Shown in pieces: positions 6,227 to 6,671 of a stretch of 6,671 nucleotides of DNA; the stretch's first letter is position 1; each line of letters opens with the position of its first letter. The DNA lies in contig JBCCGT010000050.1 in assembly GCA_039029135.1 (NCBI GenBank), positions 1 to 6,671 on the forward strand, in the 5' to 3' direction. A program made the position numbers and the translations under genes. Origin of the DNA: JALZVT01 sp039029135. Its GTDB lineage: Bacteria; Pseudomonadota; Gammaproteobacteria; Pseudomonadales; Azotimanducaceae. The notes beneath the pieces were generated by a model that did no database searches, was not told where the DNA came from, and saw only the letters and a program-made list of their open reading frames with translations.

Positions 6227-6232
6227 CCCCTC
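6227..6232 (-). promoter_or_regulatory. Ribosome binding site of the small exported protein
   Basis: GAGGGG on the minus strand, six bases before the ATG at 6220. A second similar segment (GCTCAGGGG) lies 15 bases further upstream, so the sequence GCT-S-AGGGG is duplicated here; only the nearer copy is properly spaced. Confidence 0.65.
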
Positions 6233-6255
6233 AGCTTCTATCCCCTGAGCAGGCT

Positions 6256-6274
6256 ACGCAGTGGGGTGCTGCGT
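6256..6274. other. Hairpin between the molybdoenzyme and small exported gene
   Basis: ACGCAG (6256-6261) pairs with CTGCGT (6269-6274) around a 7-base loop. It lies 34 bases after the molybdoenzyme stop codon (minus-strand sense). No T-run follows it, so it is not a clear intrinsic terminator; it might be a processing or stabilising structure. Confidence 0.35.
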
Positions 6275-6307
6275 TCCGTGACGGGCTCGGTGTTTTACCG
6301 TTTGCGC

Positions 6308-6671
6308 TCAGGGCCCTAGCAGGGTTGGAGGCGCATAGACACGCGGGGCGGGAGCGTTGCCCGCGTACGGCTCTACCCGCACGAGGCAGGTATGCGCGGA
6401 CGGCCCCTGAGCGAGCTGCGATGTGCCGATGTCCCGCGTCAGCACGTTGGGATTGCCCGCCAGCTCTAGTGTCTCGCCGCGCTCGTCCGTCCAGGGGTCA
6501 AACCAGGCGCCGGTCGGCAGCTCGACGACGTCCTCGCGCAGCCGGTCGTCGAACTGGGCACCGGCGAGGCACTGACCTCGATCGTTGAACACGCGCACGG
6601 TCGCGCCGTCTTCGATACCCCGGGCGGCGGCGGTGCGTGGATGCAGGCGGAGTCGCTCGCGGCCGCCCACC
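6308..6671 (-). CDS. Molybdopterin oxidoreductase C-terminus, BisC/TorA (S/N-oxide reductase) type (5' partial)
   Basis: Only the last 121 codons are visible; the gene runs off the right edge, and the GTG near the edge is internal. The sequence is the molybdopterin-dinucleotide-binding C-terminal domain of the DMSO reductase superfamily: GRERLRLHPRTAAARGI (3-19), GATVRVFNDRGQCLAGA (22-38), VVELPTGAWFDP (48-59), then GNPNVLTRDIGTSQLAQGP (72-90) and SAHTCLVRVEPY. The GNPNVLT and GTSxLAQG blocks with the NDRGQ-LAGA motif are typical of the branch holding trimethylamine-N-oxide, DMSO (DorA) and biotin sulfoxide reductases (TorA, TorZ, BisC). These reduce S- or N-oxides using a bis-MGD cofactor, in the periplasm (TorA, Tat-exported) or cytoplasm (BisC). 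Which applies here depends on the unseen N-terminus. The domain ends with a short Pro-rich tail. The small exported protein gene follows on the same strand. Confidence 0.9.
   Translation of the reverse strand, partial: VGGRERLRLHPRTAAARGIEDGATVRVFNDRGQCLAGAQFDDRLREDVVELPTGAWFDPWTDERGETLELAGNPNVLTRDIGTSQLAQGPSAHTCLVRVEPYAGNAPAPRVYAPPTLLGP

Noticed and set aside
6088..6588. Plus-strand open frame of 166 codons near the right end
   Set aside because: It is antisense to the conserved molybdopterin-binding domain and has an Arg/Ala-biased composition.

Overview
The window looks like an ordinary stretch of chromosome from a GC-rich Gram-negative bacterium. Lipid A biosynthesis (lpxA), a POT-type peptide transporter, an S/N-oxide reductase-type molybdoenzyme and short exported proteins all fit Gammaproteobacteria. 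That placement is inferred from protein families alone; no rRNA or other strong taxonomic marker is present. Five genes are clearly supported, plus one small exported protein of unknown function. I see no tRNA, rRNA, CRISPR array, insertion sequence, phage gene or replication origin.

Layout, left to right: (1) bases 1-2405, plus strand: the 3' part of a large, probably exported multidomain protein with an acidic proline linker, an SdrD-B-type Ca-binding/prealbumin-like module, two beta-sandwich segments and a DUF4091 glycoside-hydrolase-like barrel. Its start lies outside the window. (2) 2588-3403, plus: an lpxA homologue with every catalytic histidine retained, but without its usual fabZ/lpxB/lpxD neighbours. 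(3) 3477-5213, minus: a proton-coupled oligopeptide transporter (POT/PTR2) with an unusually long periplasmic insertion, convergent with lpxA. (4) 5392-5799, plus: a DUF427 protein, divergent from the transporter. (5) 5843-6220, minus: a small exported protein of unknown function, convergent with the DUF427 gene. (6) 6308-6671, minus: the C-terminal end of a BisC/TorA-type molybdopterin oxidoreductase, running off the right edge and lying upstream of gene 5 on the same strand.

How the genes relate: most neighbours are convergent or divergent, so this is largely a set of independent transcription units. The one plausible co-transcribed pair is the molybdoenzyme followed 87 bases later by the small exported protein. 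The carbohydrate-active-like protein, the outer-membrane lipid A enzyme and the peptide transporter all concern the cell envelope or nutrient uptake, but nothing in the sequence ties them into one pathway. Intergenic regions are all shorter than 200 bases and hold only weak promoter candidates and small hairpins.

No clear new multi-gene system is visible. The points most worth a second look are the domain architecture of the first protein, the orphan lpxA, the periplasmic insertion in the transporter, and the molybdoenzyme/small exported protein pair.
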